NCBI RefSeq assembly: GCF_006438785.1
Contig: NZ_RCZB01000001.1
Coordinates: 631,912 to 695,911, forward strand
Length of the DNA stretch: 64,000 nucleotides
Source: Rhodanobacter glycinis
Lineage (GTDB): Bacteria; Pseudomonadota; Gammaproteobacteria; Xanthomonadales; Rhodanobacteraceae
Reading direction: 5' to 3'
Part shown: piece after piece, positions 22,593-32,367 of the stretch
Layout: each line of letters begins with the position of its first letter
Position numbering within the stretch: position 1 is the first letter of the stretch
Notes under the pieces: model-generated
Databases searched by the model: none
Told to the model about the DNA's origin: nothing
The model's input: only the letters and a program-made list of their open reading frames with translations
Translations under genes and position numbers: made by a program

Positions 22593-23879
22593 TCACTTCA
22601 CCCAAGTCACAAACATCACCACCGCCGCCGTCGCCATCGCCACCGTCGCCAGCCACCCGAATACCTTCAACGGCCACGGCATGGTGAACTTGCCCATGAC
22701 CTTGCGGCTGGACCCCATCAGCATCATCACGATCATCAGCGGCACGGCGGCTACGCCGTTGATCACTGCGCTCCAGTACAGCGCCTTGATCGGGTCGAGC
22801 GGGGTCAGGTTCAGTGCGATGCCGATGAGGCTGGCAACGATCAGCACGCCGTAGAAGAACACGGCCTCGCGCGGCTTGTGCTCGAGTCCGCTGCGCTGGC
22901 CGAACGCACCGGCGGCGGCGTAAGCAGTGGCACCGGCCAGTATCGGCACGGCGAGCAGGCCGGTGCCGATGATGCCGGCGGCGAACAGCACGAACGCCAG
23001 CTTGCCGGCCAGCGGCCGCAGGGCTTCGGCCGCCTGGGCCGAGGACTGGATGTCGGTCTTGCCGTGTTCGTGCAGCACCACGGCGGCGGTGAGGATGATG
23101 AAGAACGCCACCAGGTTGGAGAAGATCATCCCCACCGTGGTGTCGATGCCGATGCGGCGCAGGGCGCTCGGTGCCTGTTGCGGTGCATCCTGCAGCGGCT
23201 TGCGTTGCTTGCTCGACTCGATCTCCTCCACTTCCTCGGAGGCCTGCCAGCAGAACAGGTAGGGACTGATGGTGGTGCCGAGCAGCGCGACCAGGCCCAC
23301 GGCATAAGGCGCGTTCCAGCTGATCGGTGGCAGCACGATGCTCCTGAGCACGGCGCGCCACGGCACGTCGATGACCAGTACGGTCGCCACGTAGGCGAAC
23401 AGGCTCAGCGTGAGCAGCTTGAGGATCGGCGAGTAGCGGGTGAATGGAATGAAGATCTGCAGTACCAGCGACAGCACGGCGAAGCCGGCGGCATAGAGCA
23501 GGGCCGGTCCACCGATCAACAGTTTCAGCGCCGCGCCCATGGCGCCGATGTCCGCCGCCAGGTTGATCACGTTGGCGATGAAGATGGATGTGACCAGCGC
23601 ATACACCAGCTTGCGCGGGTAGTACTGGCGCATGCCGTCCATCAGGCCTTTGCCGGTGACCCGACCGATGCCGGCACTGATCGCCTGGATCGCGATCATC
23701 AGCGGCATGGTCAGGAACACGCACCACAGCATGCCGTAGCCGAACGCCGCACCCACCTGCGAGTAGGTGGCAATGCCGCTGGGGTCGTCGTCCGCCGCGC
23801 CGGTGATCAGGCCAGCGCCGAGATTGGCCCAAGGCGGAGTTTCCGGCCCGCCGTCTTCGGTGTTTTCATGTGCGGCCAT
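22593..23879 (-). CDS. NRAMP-family divalent metal transporter, divergent subgroup
   Basis: The 428-residue protein has 11 or so membrane helices in the LeuT-like NRAMP fold. In classical NRAMP transporters helix 1 has DPGN and helix 6 has a metal-binding methionine (MPH). Here helix 1 reads D32-P-S-G and helix 6 reads TTISPYLFCWQASEEVEE, without that methionine. This is a common proteobacterial branch of unclear substrate. The related NRMT proteins, which also lack the methionine, carry magnesium, so transport of Mg2+ or Mn2+ is possible. The gene is divergent from the phosphoketolase gene with 183 bases between. Confidence 0.82.
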   Translation of the reverse strand: MAAHENTEDGGPETPPWANLGAGLITGAADDDPSGIATYSQVGAAFGYGMLWCVFLTMPLMIAIQAISAGIGRVTGKGLMDGMRQYYPRKLVYALVTSIFIANVINLAADIGAMGAALKLLIGGPALLYAAGFAVLSLVLQIFIPFTRYSPILKLLTLSLFAYVATVLVIDVPWRAVLRSIVLPPISWNAPYAVGLVALLGTTISPYLFCWQASEEVEEIESSKQRKPLQDAPQQAPSALRRIGIDTTVGMIFSNLVAFFIILTAAVVLHEHGKTDIQSSAQAAEALRPLAGKLAFVLFAAGIIGTGLLAVPILAGATAYAAAGAFGQRSGLEHKPREAVFFYGVLIVASLIGIALNLTPLDPIKALYWSAVINGVAAVPLMIVMMLMGSSRKVMGKFTMPWPLKVFGWLATVAMATAAVVMFVTWVK

Positions 23880-24062
23880 GCTGTGCTGTTTCCGAAGAGT
23901 GATCCAGCCGGGGCGCTGCAACGGCTTGGGGCAGCGCGTGAAGATATCCAATGATGAAACTGTCGCACCGTGCGTGTGGCGAGGTGCCGCAGTGAAATTC
24001 ACAACCTTTGAGGTACATAGTGCGCTGAATTGGATTTTCGCATTCACCGGGACTGCCAGATC

Positions 24063-26465
24063 ATGACCACCAATGCCTTGGCTCGCCAGCCGCTCGACCC
24101 CGACCAGTTGCATGCCATCGACGCCTGGTGGCGCGCCGCGAACTACCTGTCGGTGGGGCAGATCTACCTGCGTGCGAATCCATTGCTGCACGAGCCGCTG
24201 AAGCTGGAGCACGTCAAGCGCATGCAGTTGGGCCACTGGGGCACCACGCCGGGGCAGAATTTCATCTATGCGCATCTGAACCGGGTGATCCGGCAGCACG
24301 ATCTGGACATGTTCTACATCTCCGGCCCCGGCCACGGTGGCCCGGCGGTGGTGGCGAACGCGTATCTGGATGGCACCTACAGCGAGGTGTATCCCGAGAT
24401 CGGCCAGGACGAGGTGGGGCTGCAGCGGCTGTTCAAGCAGTTTTCGTTTCCGGGCGGCATACCGAGCCACGCGTCGCCGGAGTGTCCCGGCTCGCTGCAC
24501 GAGGGCGGTGAGCTGGGCTACTCGCTGAGCCATGCGTTTGGCGCGGTATTCGACAACCCGGAGCTGATCGCGGCCTGCGTCGTGGGCGATGGCGAAGCGG
24601 AAACCGGGCCGCTGGCCACTGCCTGGCATTCGAACAAGTTTCTCGATCCGGTGGGTGACGGCGCGGTGCTGCCGATCCTGCATCTGAACGGTTACAAGAT
24701 CGCCAACCCCACCGTGCTGGCGCGGATCAGCCGCGAGGAACTGGAGCAGCTGCTGCGCGGCTATGGCTGGACCCCGTATTTCGTGCAGGGCAGCGATCCG
24801 CAGCTGATGCATCAGGCGATGGCCGCCACGCTGGATGCAGTGGTGGCGCAGATCCGCCAGATCCGCGTTGACGCGCGCCTGCATGGCGTCACCACGCGGC
24901 CACGCTGGCCGATGATCGTGCTCGATTCGCCCAAGGGCTGGACCGGGCCGAAGGTGGTCGACGGCAAGCCGAACGAGGGCACGTTCCGGGCGCATCAGGT
25001 GCCGATTGCGGTATCGGAGAGCAGTCCGCCGGAACACCTGCACCAACTCGAGGCGTGGCTGCGCAGCTATCGGCCGCAGGAGCTGTTCGACCAGCATGGT
25101 CGGCTGAAAGCCGAGTTGATCGCACTCGCGCCCGTCGGCACCCGCCGCATGAGCGCCAACCCGCACACCAACGGCGGCCTGCTGCTGCAGGATCTGTGCA
25201 TGCCGGATTATCGCGACCACGCGGTGGACGTGCCGCAGCCCGGCGTGAGCGGTATCGGCGACACGCGCGTGCTGGGGCCGTTCTTGCGCGAGGTGATCCG
25301 CCTGAATGCGCAGCAGCGCAATTTTCGCGTGTTCGGGCCGGACGAAACCGTGTCGAACGGGCTGGCCGCCGTGTTCGAGGCGACCAACCGCCAGTGGCAG
25401 GCGGCCACGGCACCCAATGACGAGTTTCTGGCACCGCAGGGACGGGTGCTGGAGATGCTCAGCGAGCACCAATGCGAAGGATGGCTGGAAGGCTATCTGC
25501 TGACCGGGCGGCACGGCCTGTTCAACTGCTACGAGGCGTTCATCCACATCGTCGATTCGATGTTCAACCAGCACGCCAAATGGCTGAAGATGACCGCGGC
25601 AATCCCGTGGCGGCGCCCGCTCGCCTCGCTGAACTATCTGCTCGCCTCGCACGTGTGGCGACAGGACCACAACGGCTTCACCCACCAGGATCCCGGCTTC
25701 ATCGACCATGTGGTCAACAAGAAGGCGGAGATCGTGCGGGTATACCTGCCGCCGGATGCGAACTGCCTGTTGTCGGTGATGGACCATTGCCTGCGCAGCC
25801 GGCACTACGTCAACGTGGTGATCGCCGGCAAGCATCCGGCGCCGCAATGGCTGGCGATGGACGCGGCGCAGCGGCACTGCAGCCAGGGCATCGGCATCTG
25901 GCCGTGGGCCAGCAGCGACGAGCATGGCGAGCCCGACGTGGTGATGGCCTGTGCCGGCGACGTGCCCACGCTGGAGACGCTGGCCGCGGTGTCGATCCTG
26001 CGACGTTACCTGCCGGAGCTGAAGCTGCGCGTGGTCAACGTGGTCGACCTGATGAAGCTGCAATCGCCCAGCGAACATCCGCACGGACTGGAGGACGACG
26101 ACTTCGACCAGCTGTTCACCCGCGACAAGCCGGTGATCTTCGCGTTCCACGGTTACCCGACCCTGATCCACCGGCTGACCTACCGGCGTACCAACCACGA
26201 CAACCTGCATGTGCATGGCTACAAGGAGGAGGGCACCATCACCACCGCATTCGACATGACCGTGCTCAACGCGCTGGACCGCTTCCACCTGGTGATCGAC
26301 GTGATCAACCGTGTGCCGCAGCTCGGTGAACAGGCCGCGCACCTCAAGCAGCGCTTGCAGGACAAGCTGCTGCAGCACAAGCAGTACATCGACGAGAACG
26401 GCCAGGACCTGCCGGAGATCCGTCACTGGATGTGGAACGCACCGGACGCCGGCACGCTGGGGTAA
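24063..26465 (+). CDS. xfp: Phosphoketolase (xylulose-5-phosphate/fructose-6-phosphate)
   Basis: The 800-residue thiamine-diphosphate enzyme splits xylulose 5-phosphate (and often fructose 6-phosphate) with phosphate into acetyl phosphate and glyceraldehyde 3-phosphate (or erythrose 4-phosphate). Family landmarks are [18 protein letters not shown] near the start, [31 protein letters not shown], the cofactor motif [19 protein letters not shown] near residue 180, and [14 protein letters not shown] near the C terminus. The length is standard. It runs into ackA tail to tail with four bases between. The products of the two operons form one route, so the acetyl phosphate made here can be turned into ATP by AckA or acetyl-CoA by Pta. 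Confidence 0.96.
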   Translation: MTTNALARQPLDPDQLHAIDAWWRAANYLSVGQIYLRANPLLHEPLKLEHVKRMQLGHWGTTPGQNFIYAHLNRVIRQHDLDMFYISGPGHGGPAVVANAYLDGTYSEVYPEIGQDEVGLQRLFKQFSFPGGIPSHASPECPGSLHEGGELGYSLSHAFGAVFDNPELIAACVVGDGEAETGPLATAWHSNKFLDPVGDGAVLPILHLNGYKIANPTVLARISREELEQLLRGYGWTPYFVQGSDPQLMHQAMAATLDAVVAQIRQIRVDARLHGVTTRPRWPMIVLDSPKGWTGPKVVDGKPNEGTFRAHQVPIAVSESSPPEHLHQLEAWLRSYRPQELFDQHGRLKAELIALAPVGTRRMSANPHTNGGLLLQDLCMPDYRDHAVDVPQPGVSGIGDTRVLGPFLREVIRLNAQQRNFRVFGPDETVSNGLAAVFEATNRQWQAATAPNDEFLAPQGRVLEMLSEHQCEGWLEGYLLTGRHGLFNCYEAFIHIVDSMFNQHAKWLKMTAAIPWRRPLASLNYLLASHVWRQDHNGFTHQDPGFIDHVVNKKAEIVRVYLPPDANCLLSVMDHCLRSRHYVNVVIAGKHPAPQWLAMDAAQRHCSQGIGIWPWASSDEHGEPDVVMACAGDVPTLETLAAVSILRRYLPELKLRVVNVVDLMKLQSPSEHPHGLEDDDFDQLFTRDKPVIFAFHGYPTLIHRLTYRRTNHDNLHVHGYKEEGTITTAFDMTVLNALDRFHLVIDVINRVPQLGEQAAHLKQRLQDKLLQHKQYIDENGQDLPEIRHWMWNAPDAGTLG

Positions 26466-26469
26466 TGGT

Positions 26470-27663
26470 TCAGCGCGACAGGAACGGCAGCGCGGCGGAG
26501 GCCGCGACCCACTCCTCGTTGGCGGGCTCGACCACCACCAGTACCTTGCTCGATGCGCTGGAAATCACCGGCGCATCGGCCGCGTTGGCGGCCGGATCGA
26601 TCGCCACGCCGAGATAGCCCAGGCCGATGCAGACACGTTCACGGATCACCGCATTGTGCTCGCCGATGCCGGCGGTGAACGCCAGCAGGTCCAGCCCGTT
26701 CAAAGTGGCGGTGAGCGCACCCAGCTCACGCACGATGCTGCGTACATACAATGCAAGGGCCTCGCCGACCGCAGGCTCGTGCTCTCGCGGCAACAGCACG
26801 CGCGGGTCGGCCGACACACCCGATATGCCGAGCAGGCCGGACTCGTGGTACAGCATGTGGCCCACGCGCTCCAGCGACAGTTTGCCGATCTGCATCAGGT
26901 AGATCACCGCCCCCGGATCCAGCGCGCCGCAGCGGGTACCCATCATCAAGCCGTCCAGCGCCGAGAAACCCATGGTGGTGGCGACACTTTGCAGGTTCCG
27001 CATCGCGCACAGGCTGGCGCCGCTGCCCAGGTGCGCCACGATGCTGCGGCCGCGCGCGACATCGCCGTAACGCTCGCCCAGCACCTGCGACTGGTAGGCG
27101 TAGGACAGGCCGTGGAAACCGTAGCGGCGCAGGCCCTGGTTCCACACCGAGCGCGGCAGCGGCAGCATCTTTTCCACCGTCGGCATGCTCTGGTGGAACG
27201 CGGTGTCGAAGCAGGCCACCTGCGTCAGTTGCGGCAGCTCGGCCAGCAACGCGGCGATGGCTTCCAGTGCAAACGGCTGATGCAGCGGTGCCAGCGGAAT
27301 ATAGCTTTGCAGGTCGGTCAGCACGGCGGCATCCACGCGCACCGGTGCAAAGTATTTGCTGCCGCCGTGCACCACGCGATGTGCGATCGCCACGATGCGG
27401 CGGCCGTTCAGTCGCGCCACGATGCGCTGTCGCAGGTAAGCCAGTGCGCTGTGGTACGGCTGTGCGGCATCCAGCGATACGGTTTCGCCGACTGTATCGT
27501 TCTGGCTGAAGGTCGGCTTGGGGTCGGTGATGTCTTCGACCTTGCCATGCCATGCCGGCGTGCGCGACAACGGGTTTGTCGCTGCGTCGAACAACGCGAA
27601 CTTGATGCTGGATGATCCGCAATTGAGCACCAGGATCAGATCGCTGGCAGGGTGCGAGCTCAT
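26470..27663 (-). CDS. ackA: Acetate kinase
   Basis: The 397-residue ASKHA-fold enzyme converts acetyl phosphate and ADP to acetate and ATP. Visible family signatures are VLNCGSSSIKFALFD at the N terminus, HRVVHGG near 95, ACFDTAFHQSMP, YGFHGLSYAYQSQ and AHLGSGASLCAM. The late segment TAGIGEHNAVIRERVC is also present. The start overlaps the end of the upstream pta fusion (ATGA, 27660-27663), so translation is coupled. It faces xfp. Confidence 0.96.
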   Translation of the reverse strand: MSSHPASDLILVLNCGSSSIKFALFDAATNPLSRTPAWHGKVEDITDPKPTFSQNDTVGETVSLDAAQPYHSALAYLRQRIVARLNGRRIVAIAHRVVHGGSKYFAPVRVDAAVLTDLQSYIPLAPLHQPFALEAIAALLAELPQLTQVACFDTAFHQSMPTVEKMLPLPRSVWNQGLRRYGFHGLSYAYQSQVLGERYGDVARGRSIVAHLGSGASLCAMRNLQSVATTMGFSALDGLMMGTRCGALDPGAVIYLMQIGKLSLERVGHMLYHESGLLGISGVSADPRVLLPREHEPAVGEALALYVRSIVRELGALTATLNGLDLLAFTAGIGEHNAVIRERVCIGLGYLGVAIDPAANAADAPVISSASSKVLVVVEPANEEWVAASAALPFLSR

Positions 27664-29090
27664 GGTGGGCTGGTGCGGTAATGATGGGCCACGAGCGACG
27701 CCAGTGCGCACGAGGCCACCCGCGATTCGCGCGAGTCGGCGCGGCTGGTAAGCACGATTGGCACACGCGCACCCATCACGATGCCGGCACTGGCGGCACC
27801 GCCAAGGTATTCGAGCTGCTTGGCCAGCATGTTGCCGCTTTCCAGATCCGGCACCACCAGGATGTCGGCGCGACCGGCGACCGGCGAGACAATGCCCTTG
27901 ATGCGCGCGGCGGCAGCGGAGATCGCATTGTCGAATGCCAGCGGGCCATCGAGCACCGCGCCGGTGATCTGTCCGCGTTCGGCCATCTTGCACAGCACCG
28001 CGGCATCCAGCGTGGCCGGCATGTGCGGGTTCACGGTTTCCACCGCGGCCAGGATCGCCACCCGCGGCATCGCCACCCCGACCAGGTGCGCCAGCGCGAT
28101 CGCGTTGCGCACGATGTCCGCCTTGTCCTCCAGCGTGGGCGCGATATTGATTGCCGCATCGGTGATGATGAACGGCCGCGGATAGGCTGGCGTGTGCATC
28201 AGATAGCAGTGCGAGATCCGGCGCGCCGTGCGCAGGCCGGCCTCGGTGCGCACCACGGCGGCCATCAGCTCGTCGGTGTGCAGGCTGCCTTTCATCAGCG
28301 CCTCGACCTGGCCGCTGGCGGCGAGCGCAGCCGCGCGCGCGGCGGCCGCGTGACTGTGTTCGACATCCTCGATGACGAGCCCGGACAGATCCAGCCCGGC
28401 CTCGCGCGCCACGTCTTCCAGTTTCGTTCGAGGTGCCACCAGCAACGGCTCGATCAGTCCGGCGGCGCGCGCATCCAGCGCGGCGGCCAGGCTGGTTGCA
28501 TCGCAGGGATGCACCACGGCCACCCGGATCCTGCCGAGTTGCTGCGCACGTTCGCACAGCGATTGTTCGCCACCGTCGAGCAGGCGCAGCGTGGGCAGGC
28601 TGGCGCGCGGGCGTTCGATCGGGTTATCCGGCGCGATCACGTCGGCTTCGCCCTCGATCACCACGGCGCCGTGCTGGTTGGTACCGATGCAGGCCAGCGT
28701 GATGCGGCGGCTGACCTCGTCGAGCGCGCGCACCTGTACCCGCATCTGCAGCGTGTCGCCGATCTGCAGCGGCATCCGAAACTGCAGCGTCTGTGCTTGG
28801 TAGATCGTGCCGGGGCCGGGCAGGCGGGTGCCCAGCAGCGAGGAAATCAGCGCCGCCGCCCACATGCCGTGGCCGATCACGCCGTGGAAATCGGTGGAGC
28901 CGGCGGCGGCCGGACCGAGCTGCTGCGGGAGGTCACCGTACAGCAGGGCCAGCAACTGGATGTCGTCGAGGCTCAGGGTGCGCTCCATTGCCGCCACGTC
29001 GCCTACGGCAATCTGCGCGAACGGGCGATTGCACAGCAACGCCGGATCGGCAGCGGGCGAAACGGCGGCTTCCGGCGGAGTGACAGCCAT
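27660..29090 (-). CDS. pta: MaoC-like/phosphate acetyltransferase fusion
   Basis: The 476-residue protein is a fusion. Residues about 20-160 form a MaoC-like hot-dog domain (GVIGHGMWAAALISSLLGTRLPGPGTIY). Residues about 180-470 form a PTA_PTB domain (RIRVAVVHPCDATSL, ALMKGSLHTDELM, SHCYLMHTP, ITDAAINIAPTLEDKADI, DGPLAFDNAIS, VPDLESGNMLAKQL). The second domain exchanges acetyl phosphate and acetyl-CoA. Such fusions are often annotated as enoyl-CoA hydratase/phosphate acetyltransferase. In the MaoC part the hydratase dyad D-x4-H is incomplete: GDLPQQL has the aspartate but no histidine. This domain may therefore be structural. The gene is coupled to ackA. Confidence 0.9.
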   Translation of the reverse strand: MAVTPPEAAVSPAADPALLCNRPFAQIAVGDVAAMERTLSLDDIQLLALLYGDLPQQLGPAAAGSTDFHGVIGHGMWAAALISSLLGTRLPGPGTIYQAQTLQFRMPLQIGDTLQMRVQVRALDEVSRRITLACIGTNQHGAVVIEGEADVIAPDNPIERPRASLPTLRLLDGGEQSLCERAQQLGRIRVAVVHPCDATSLAAALDARAAGLIEPLLVAPRTKLEDVAREAGLDLSGLVIEDVEHSHAAAARAAALAASGQVEALMKGSLHTDELMAAVVRTEAGLRTARRISHCYLMHTPAYPRPFIITDAAINIAPTLEDKADIVRNAIALAHLVGVAMPRVAILAAVETVNPHMPATLDAAVLCKMAERGQITGAVLDGPLAFDNAISAAAARIKGIVSPVAGRADILVVPDLESGNMLAKQLEYLGGAASAGIVMGARVPIVLTSRADSRESRVASCALASLVAHHYRTSPP

Positions 29091-29149
29091 GCAGGGTTTC
29101 CTGTCGTGGTGAGACGATGTGCCCGAGTGGCGGACTGGGATCGCGCGAG

Positions 29150-29539
29150 CTAGGCCTGGAAAGTCGGGCTTACCCGTTTCAGCGCCAGCCCGATCGACTC
29201 GAGCAAACGCTCCCCGCTGAACGGCTTGCGCAGGAACACGCCGCGTGGCGGAATCTCGGCGCAGTCCACTTCGTTGTCAGCGGTGATCACGACGACGGCA
29301 ATGTTGGGATAGCGCTCGATCGCCCTCTGGCAAAGGTCGATGCCGTTGGTGCCTCCAGCCAGGATCACGTCCGCGACGATGACGTCGATCGACGGCGCAT
29401 TTTGCATGTGGCTCAGCGCGCCATTGCAACTCTTGACCTGGATGGTCTGGAAGCTGTCGGTCATGGACAGACGCATGTCGAGGGATTGCAGTACCAGGTC
29501 ATCGTCGTCGACGATGAGTACGGTTTTTTTCGTTTCCAC
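29150..29539 (-). CDS. Single-domain response regulator (orphan receiver)
   Basis: The 129-residue protein starts at the GTG at 29539, which follows GAGGG by six bases (an ATG at 29572 is weaker). It is a receiver domain only. The acid pocket is in VLIVDDDD, the phosphorylated aspartate is in VIVADVI, the switch threonine is in VVITADN, and the lysine is in FLRKPF. There is no output domain. No histidine kinase gene is adjacent, so it may act in a phosphorelay or control a partner by protein contact. It lies between pta-ackA and a proton antiporter gene, in the same direction as both. Confidence 0.8.
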   Translation of the reverse strand: METKKTVLIVDDDDLVLQSLDMRLSMTDSFQTIQVKSCNGALSHMQNAPSIDVIVADVILAGGTNGIDLCQRAIERYPNIAVVVITADNEVDCAEIPPRGVFLRKPFSGERLLESIGLALKRVSPTFQA

Positions 29540-29633
29540 GGGTATCCCTCGAAACAACGCAGCGCTGTTTAGCATATTCCCAGTCAGGTCCTGGTGGGGA
29601 AACGGCTTTGACGCGCCGGCAAGGGCCGGCGGT

Positions 29634-30842
29634 TCAGTCCTCCAGGCCGGGCCGTTCAACTGCGGGATCCTGGCCGTCGTCGCGCTTCAGTAACCACGCC
29701 AGCACCGGCGGCGTGACCATGGCGGTGAGCAGCGACATCGCCACGATGATCGCGTAGATGCGATCGCTGAACACGCCGGCAGCCAATCCCAGGCTGGCGA
29801 TCACCACGCCCACCTCGCCCCGCGGCACCATGCCGAAGCCGATGATGGTGGCGGCGCGCCGGCCCAGCGACAACGCGCCCAGGAACCCGCCGAGCAGCTT
29901 GGACACGATCGCGATCACGGTGACGATCGCCAGCATTGCCAGCGCATCGACGCTGGCCAGTTCCGCCAGGTTGACCTTGGCGCCGGTCACCACGAAGAAG
30001 AAAGGGGTGAGAAACGACAGCAGCGGCTGGGTCTGGTGTTCCAGCGCGTCGCGCTGGCGCGTTTCCGAAGCGATCATGCCGGCGAGGAACGCGCCGATGA
30101 TGGCGGCCAGGCCGAAGCGGGTCGACAGCCATGCCAGCCCCATGCAGATCGCCAGCACCACGGTCAATGCGGAATGCGGATTGATCGGTGCTTCCAGCCA
30201 CGCCGAGCGGTGCCGCATCACCTTCGAGCCACCCCAGCCGATGATCGCCACGAAACCGATCGCGCCGGCCAGAGTCAGCAGCAGCGACTGCAGGTTCAGC
30301 GAGCCGCCGCCCTGCAGTGACGACACCACGCCGAGCAGCAGCATGGCCAGGATGTCGTCGATCACCGCGGCGCCCAGGATCACCCGGCTCTCGGTTCGCT
30401 GCAGCACGCCCAGCTCCTGCAGCACGCGCGCGGTGATGCCGGCCGAGGTGGCGACGAAGGCCGCGGCGACGAACAGCGACTTGACCCATTCGAAGCCTTC
30501 GCCATGCGCCCACAAGGCGCCGGCACCGAATGGCACGATCACGCCGAGCACGCCGACCAGCAGGGCGCTCTTGCCGACTTTCTTCAGGTCGTCCAGCCGC
30601 GTTTCCAGGCCCACCGAAAACAGCAGCAGCACCACGCCGATCTCGGCCAGCACGTCCAGCGGGGTGCCGGGCAGGATCTGCTCCGCAGTGAGCCAGCCCA
30701 GCAGCGACGGCCCCACCACGCAGCCGGCGGCGATCTCGCCGACCACGCCGGGCAGCTTCAGACGCTGGGCGATCTCGGCGCCGACCTGGGCAGCCACGAA
30801 GATGATGAACAGGGTGAGCAGGATGTCGGCGGCGTGATGCAT
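29634..30842 (-). CDS. CPA2-family cation/proton antiporter (Kef/NapA-type)
   Basis: The 402-residue membrane protein has about 12-13 helices of the CPA2 fold. Signatures are LKLPGVVGEIAAGCVVGPSLLG in the first two helices, LFSVGLETRLDDLKKVG, and LGAAVIDDILAMLLL, where the paired aspartates form the ion-binding site typical of electrogenic exchangers. A final GFGMVPRGEVGVVIASLGLA helix is also present. It has no C-terminal TrkA-N domain as Kef proteins have, so Na+/H+ exchange is more likely than glutathione-gated K+ efflux. It is followed in the same strand by NhaD. Confidence 0.88.
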   Translation of the reverse strand: MHHAADILLTLFIIFVAAQVGAEIAQRLKLPGVVGEIAAGCVVGPSLLGWLTAEQILPGTPLDVLAEIGVVLLLFSVGLETRLDDLKKVGKSALLVGVLGVIVPFGAGALWAHGEGFEWVKSLFVAAAFVATSAGITARVLQELGVLQRTESRVILGAAVIDDILAMLLLGVVSSLQGGGSLNLQSLLLTLAGAIGFVAIIGWGGSKVMRHRSAWLEAPINPHSALTVVLAICMGLAWLSTRFGLAAIIGAFLAGMIASETRQRDALEHQTQPLLSFLTPFFFVVTGAKVNLAELASVDALAMLAIVTVIAIVSKLLGGFLGALSLGRRAATIIGFGMVPRGEVGVVIASLGLAAGVFSDRIYAIIVAMSLLTAMVTPPVLAWLLKRDDGQDPAVERPGLED

Positions 30843-30906
30843 GGGTCGTCGTTCCTTCGGGCGATGCGTGGATGCTACACGGCGGGGCGTTCGAGTCTTT
30901 CTCTAC

Positions 30907-32301
30907 TCAGCCGCCGAACAGCGCGGCGGCCATCCACAGGTGCAGCGCGATGCTGGCAACATAGCCCAGTGCGATCGCCCAGCTCCAGCGCAGATGGCTC
31001 ATGAAGGTGTATTGCCCGCGCGCTGCGCCCATCAGAGCAACACCGGCGGCCGAGCCGACCGACAGCAGGCTGCCGCCGACGCCGGCGGTCAGCGTGATCA
31101 ACAGCCACTGCGCGCCATCCATCGGCGGATTCATCTTGATCACCGCAAACATGATCGGGATGTTGTCCACCACCGACGAGAGCACGCCCATGGCGGCGTT
31201 GGCCGTGGTCGGACCGAGGTTGCCGTAGAGCTCGTGCGAGGCAAGCTCCAGATAGCCGAGCGCAGCCAGTCCGCCCACGCAGGCGAACACGCCGTAGAAA
31301 AACAGCAAGGTGTCCCACTCGGCGTTGGCGATGATGCGGAAGATCGAATAGCCTTGCTCCTCCACACCTTGCGCCAGCGCGTAGTGACGCTGGCGGTAGT
31401 CGATGCGGCTGGCCACCAGGTTGAGCAGGGCCAGACCGGTCAGCATGCCGTAGGCGGCCGGCATGCCGAGCCACTGGCGGCCGACCACGGTGATCGCGAT
31501 GGTCAGCGCAAACGTCAGGCAGATGCTGATGCCGCCGTGCTTGATCCGGCTGTGGCCATTGGCGCCAGCGGGCCTTCCGCCGGGCAGGGCGAAGGACATG
31601 ATCAGCGCGGGTATCAACCAGTTGACCACAGCCGGAAAGAACAGCCGGAAGAAATCGAAGAACTGCGCCTTGTTCGCCTGCCACACCATCAGCGTGGTGA
31701 TGTCGCCGAACGCGCTCCAGGCACCGCCGGCATTCGCCGCCACCACCAGGTTGATCATCGCCAGCGTGATGAAGCGCGCATTGCCGGCGCCCACCGCCAG
31801 GATCACGGCCGACATCACCAGCGCGGTGGTCATGTTGTCCAGCACCGGCGAAAGCAGAAATGCCAGCAGGCCGGTGATCCAGAACAGCGAGCGGTAGCTG
31901 AAACCGCGCCGGGTCAGCTGCGAACGCAACGCCTCGAACACGCCGCGCTCGCCCATCGCGGTGACATACGTCATCGCCACGACCAGGAAGAAGAAGATCT
32001 CCGCGTACTCGAGAAACATCGTTTCGAAGGCTTGCCGGGTCAGTGTGGCGTCACCAGCCGCGGCACCGGTTTTCCAGGCGATCATGCCCCAGATCAAGGC
32101 CGCCGCCAGCATCACCGGCTTGGATTTGGCGATGTGGATGCGCTCCTCGAAAATCACCGCCACATAGGCCAGCACGAACAGCGTCAGCGCGATCCAGCCG
32201 ACCGGATGCGGCACCAGATGAAAGTTCACGTCGGCGCCGGATTCGGCGGCGAATACTGGCGTACAGGCAAACATGGCGGCCAGGGTGGCGAACCAGCGCA
32301 T
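30907..32301 (-). CDS. nhaD: NhaD-type sodium/proton antiporter
   Basis: The 464-residue protein has an N-terminal signal-like helix ending at AESG and about 12 further helices. Family segments are SPVLDNMTTALVMS near residue 155 and NAGGAWSAFGDITTLMVWQA near 190. SSVVDNIPIMFAVIKM near 385 and the final GGSLLSVGSAAGVALMG are also present. The paired DNMT / DNIP half-helices are the ion-binding hallmark of the NhaD (ion transporter superfamily) group. It should exchange Na+ or Li+ for H+ and probably supports salt or alkaline tolerance together with the neighbouring CPA2 antiporter. Confidence 0.9.
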   Translation of the reverse strand: MRWFATLAAMFACTPVFAAESGADVNFHLVPHPVGWIALTLFVLAYVAVIFEERIHIAKSKPVMLAAALIWGMIAWKTGAAAGDATLTRQAFETMFLEYAEIFFFLVVAMTYVTAMGERGVFEALRSQLTRRGFSYRSLFWITGLLAFLLSPVLDNMTTALVMSAVILAVGAGNARFITLAMINLVVAANAGGAWSAFGDITTLMVWQANKAQFFDFFRLFFPAVVNWLIPALIMSFALPGGRPAGANGHSRIKHGGISICLTFALTIAITVVGRQWLGMPAAYGMLTGLALLNLVASRIDYRQRHYALAQGVEEQGYSIFRIIANAEWDTLLFFYGVFACVGGLAALGYLELASHELYGNLGPTTANAAMGVLSSVVDNIPIMFAVIKMNPPMDGAQWLLITLTAGVGGSLLSVGSAAGVALMGAARGQYTFMSHLRWSWAIALGYVASIALHLWMAAALFGG

Positions 32302-32367
32302 GGAAGATCCTCAAGGGAAGCGGCGGGTGATCGCCACAGCGTATCAGGCGCTCGCGGGCCACTGCTG

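Noticed and set aside
22593..26426. A 1277-codon leftward frame that would fuse the NRAMP gene to an upstream part
   Set aside because: The upstream part is the shadow of xfp. The real NRAMP start is at 23879.
29540..29659. An N-terminal extension of the orphan receiver overlapping the antiporter gene
   Set aside because: The receiver fold begins at the GTG with its ribosome site; the extension has no family match.
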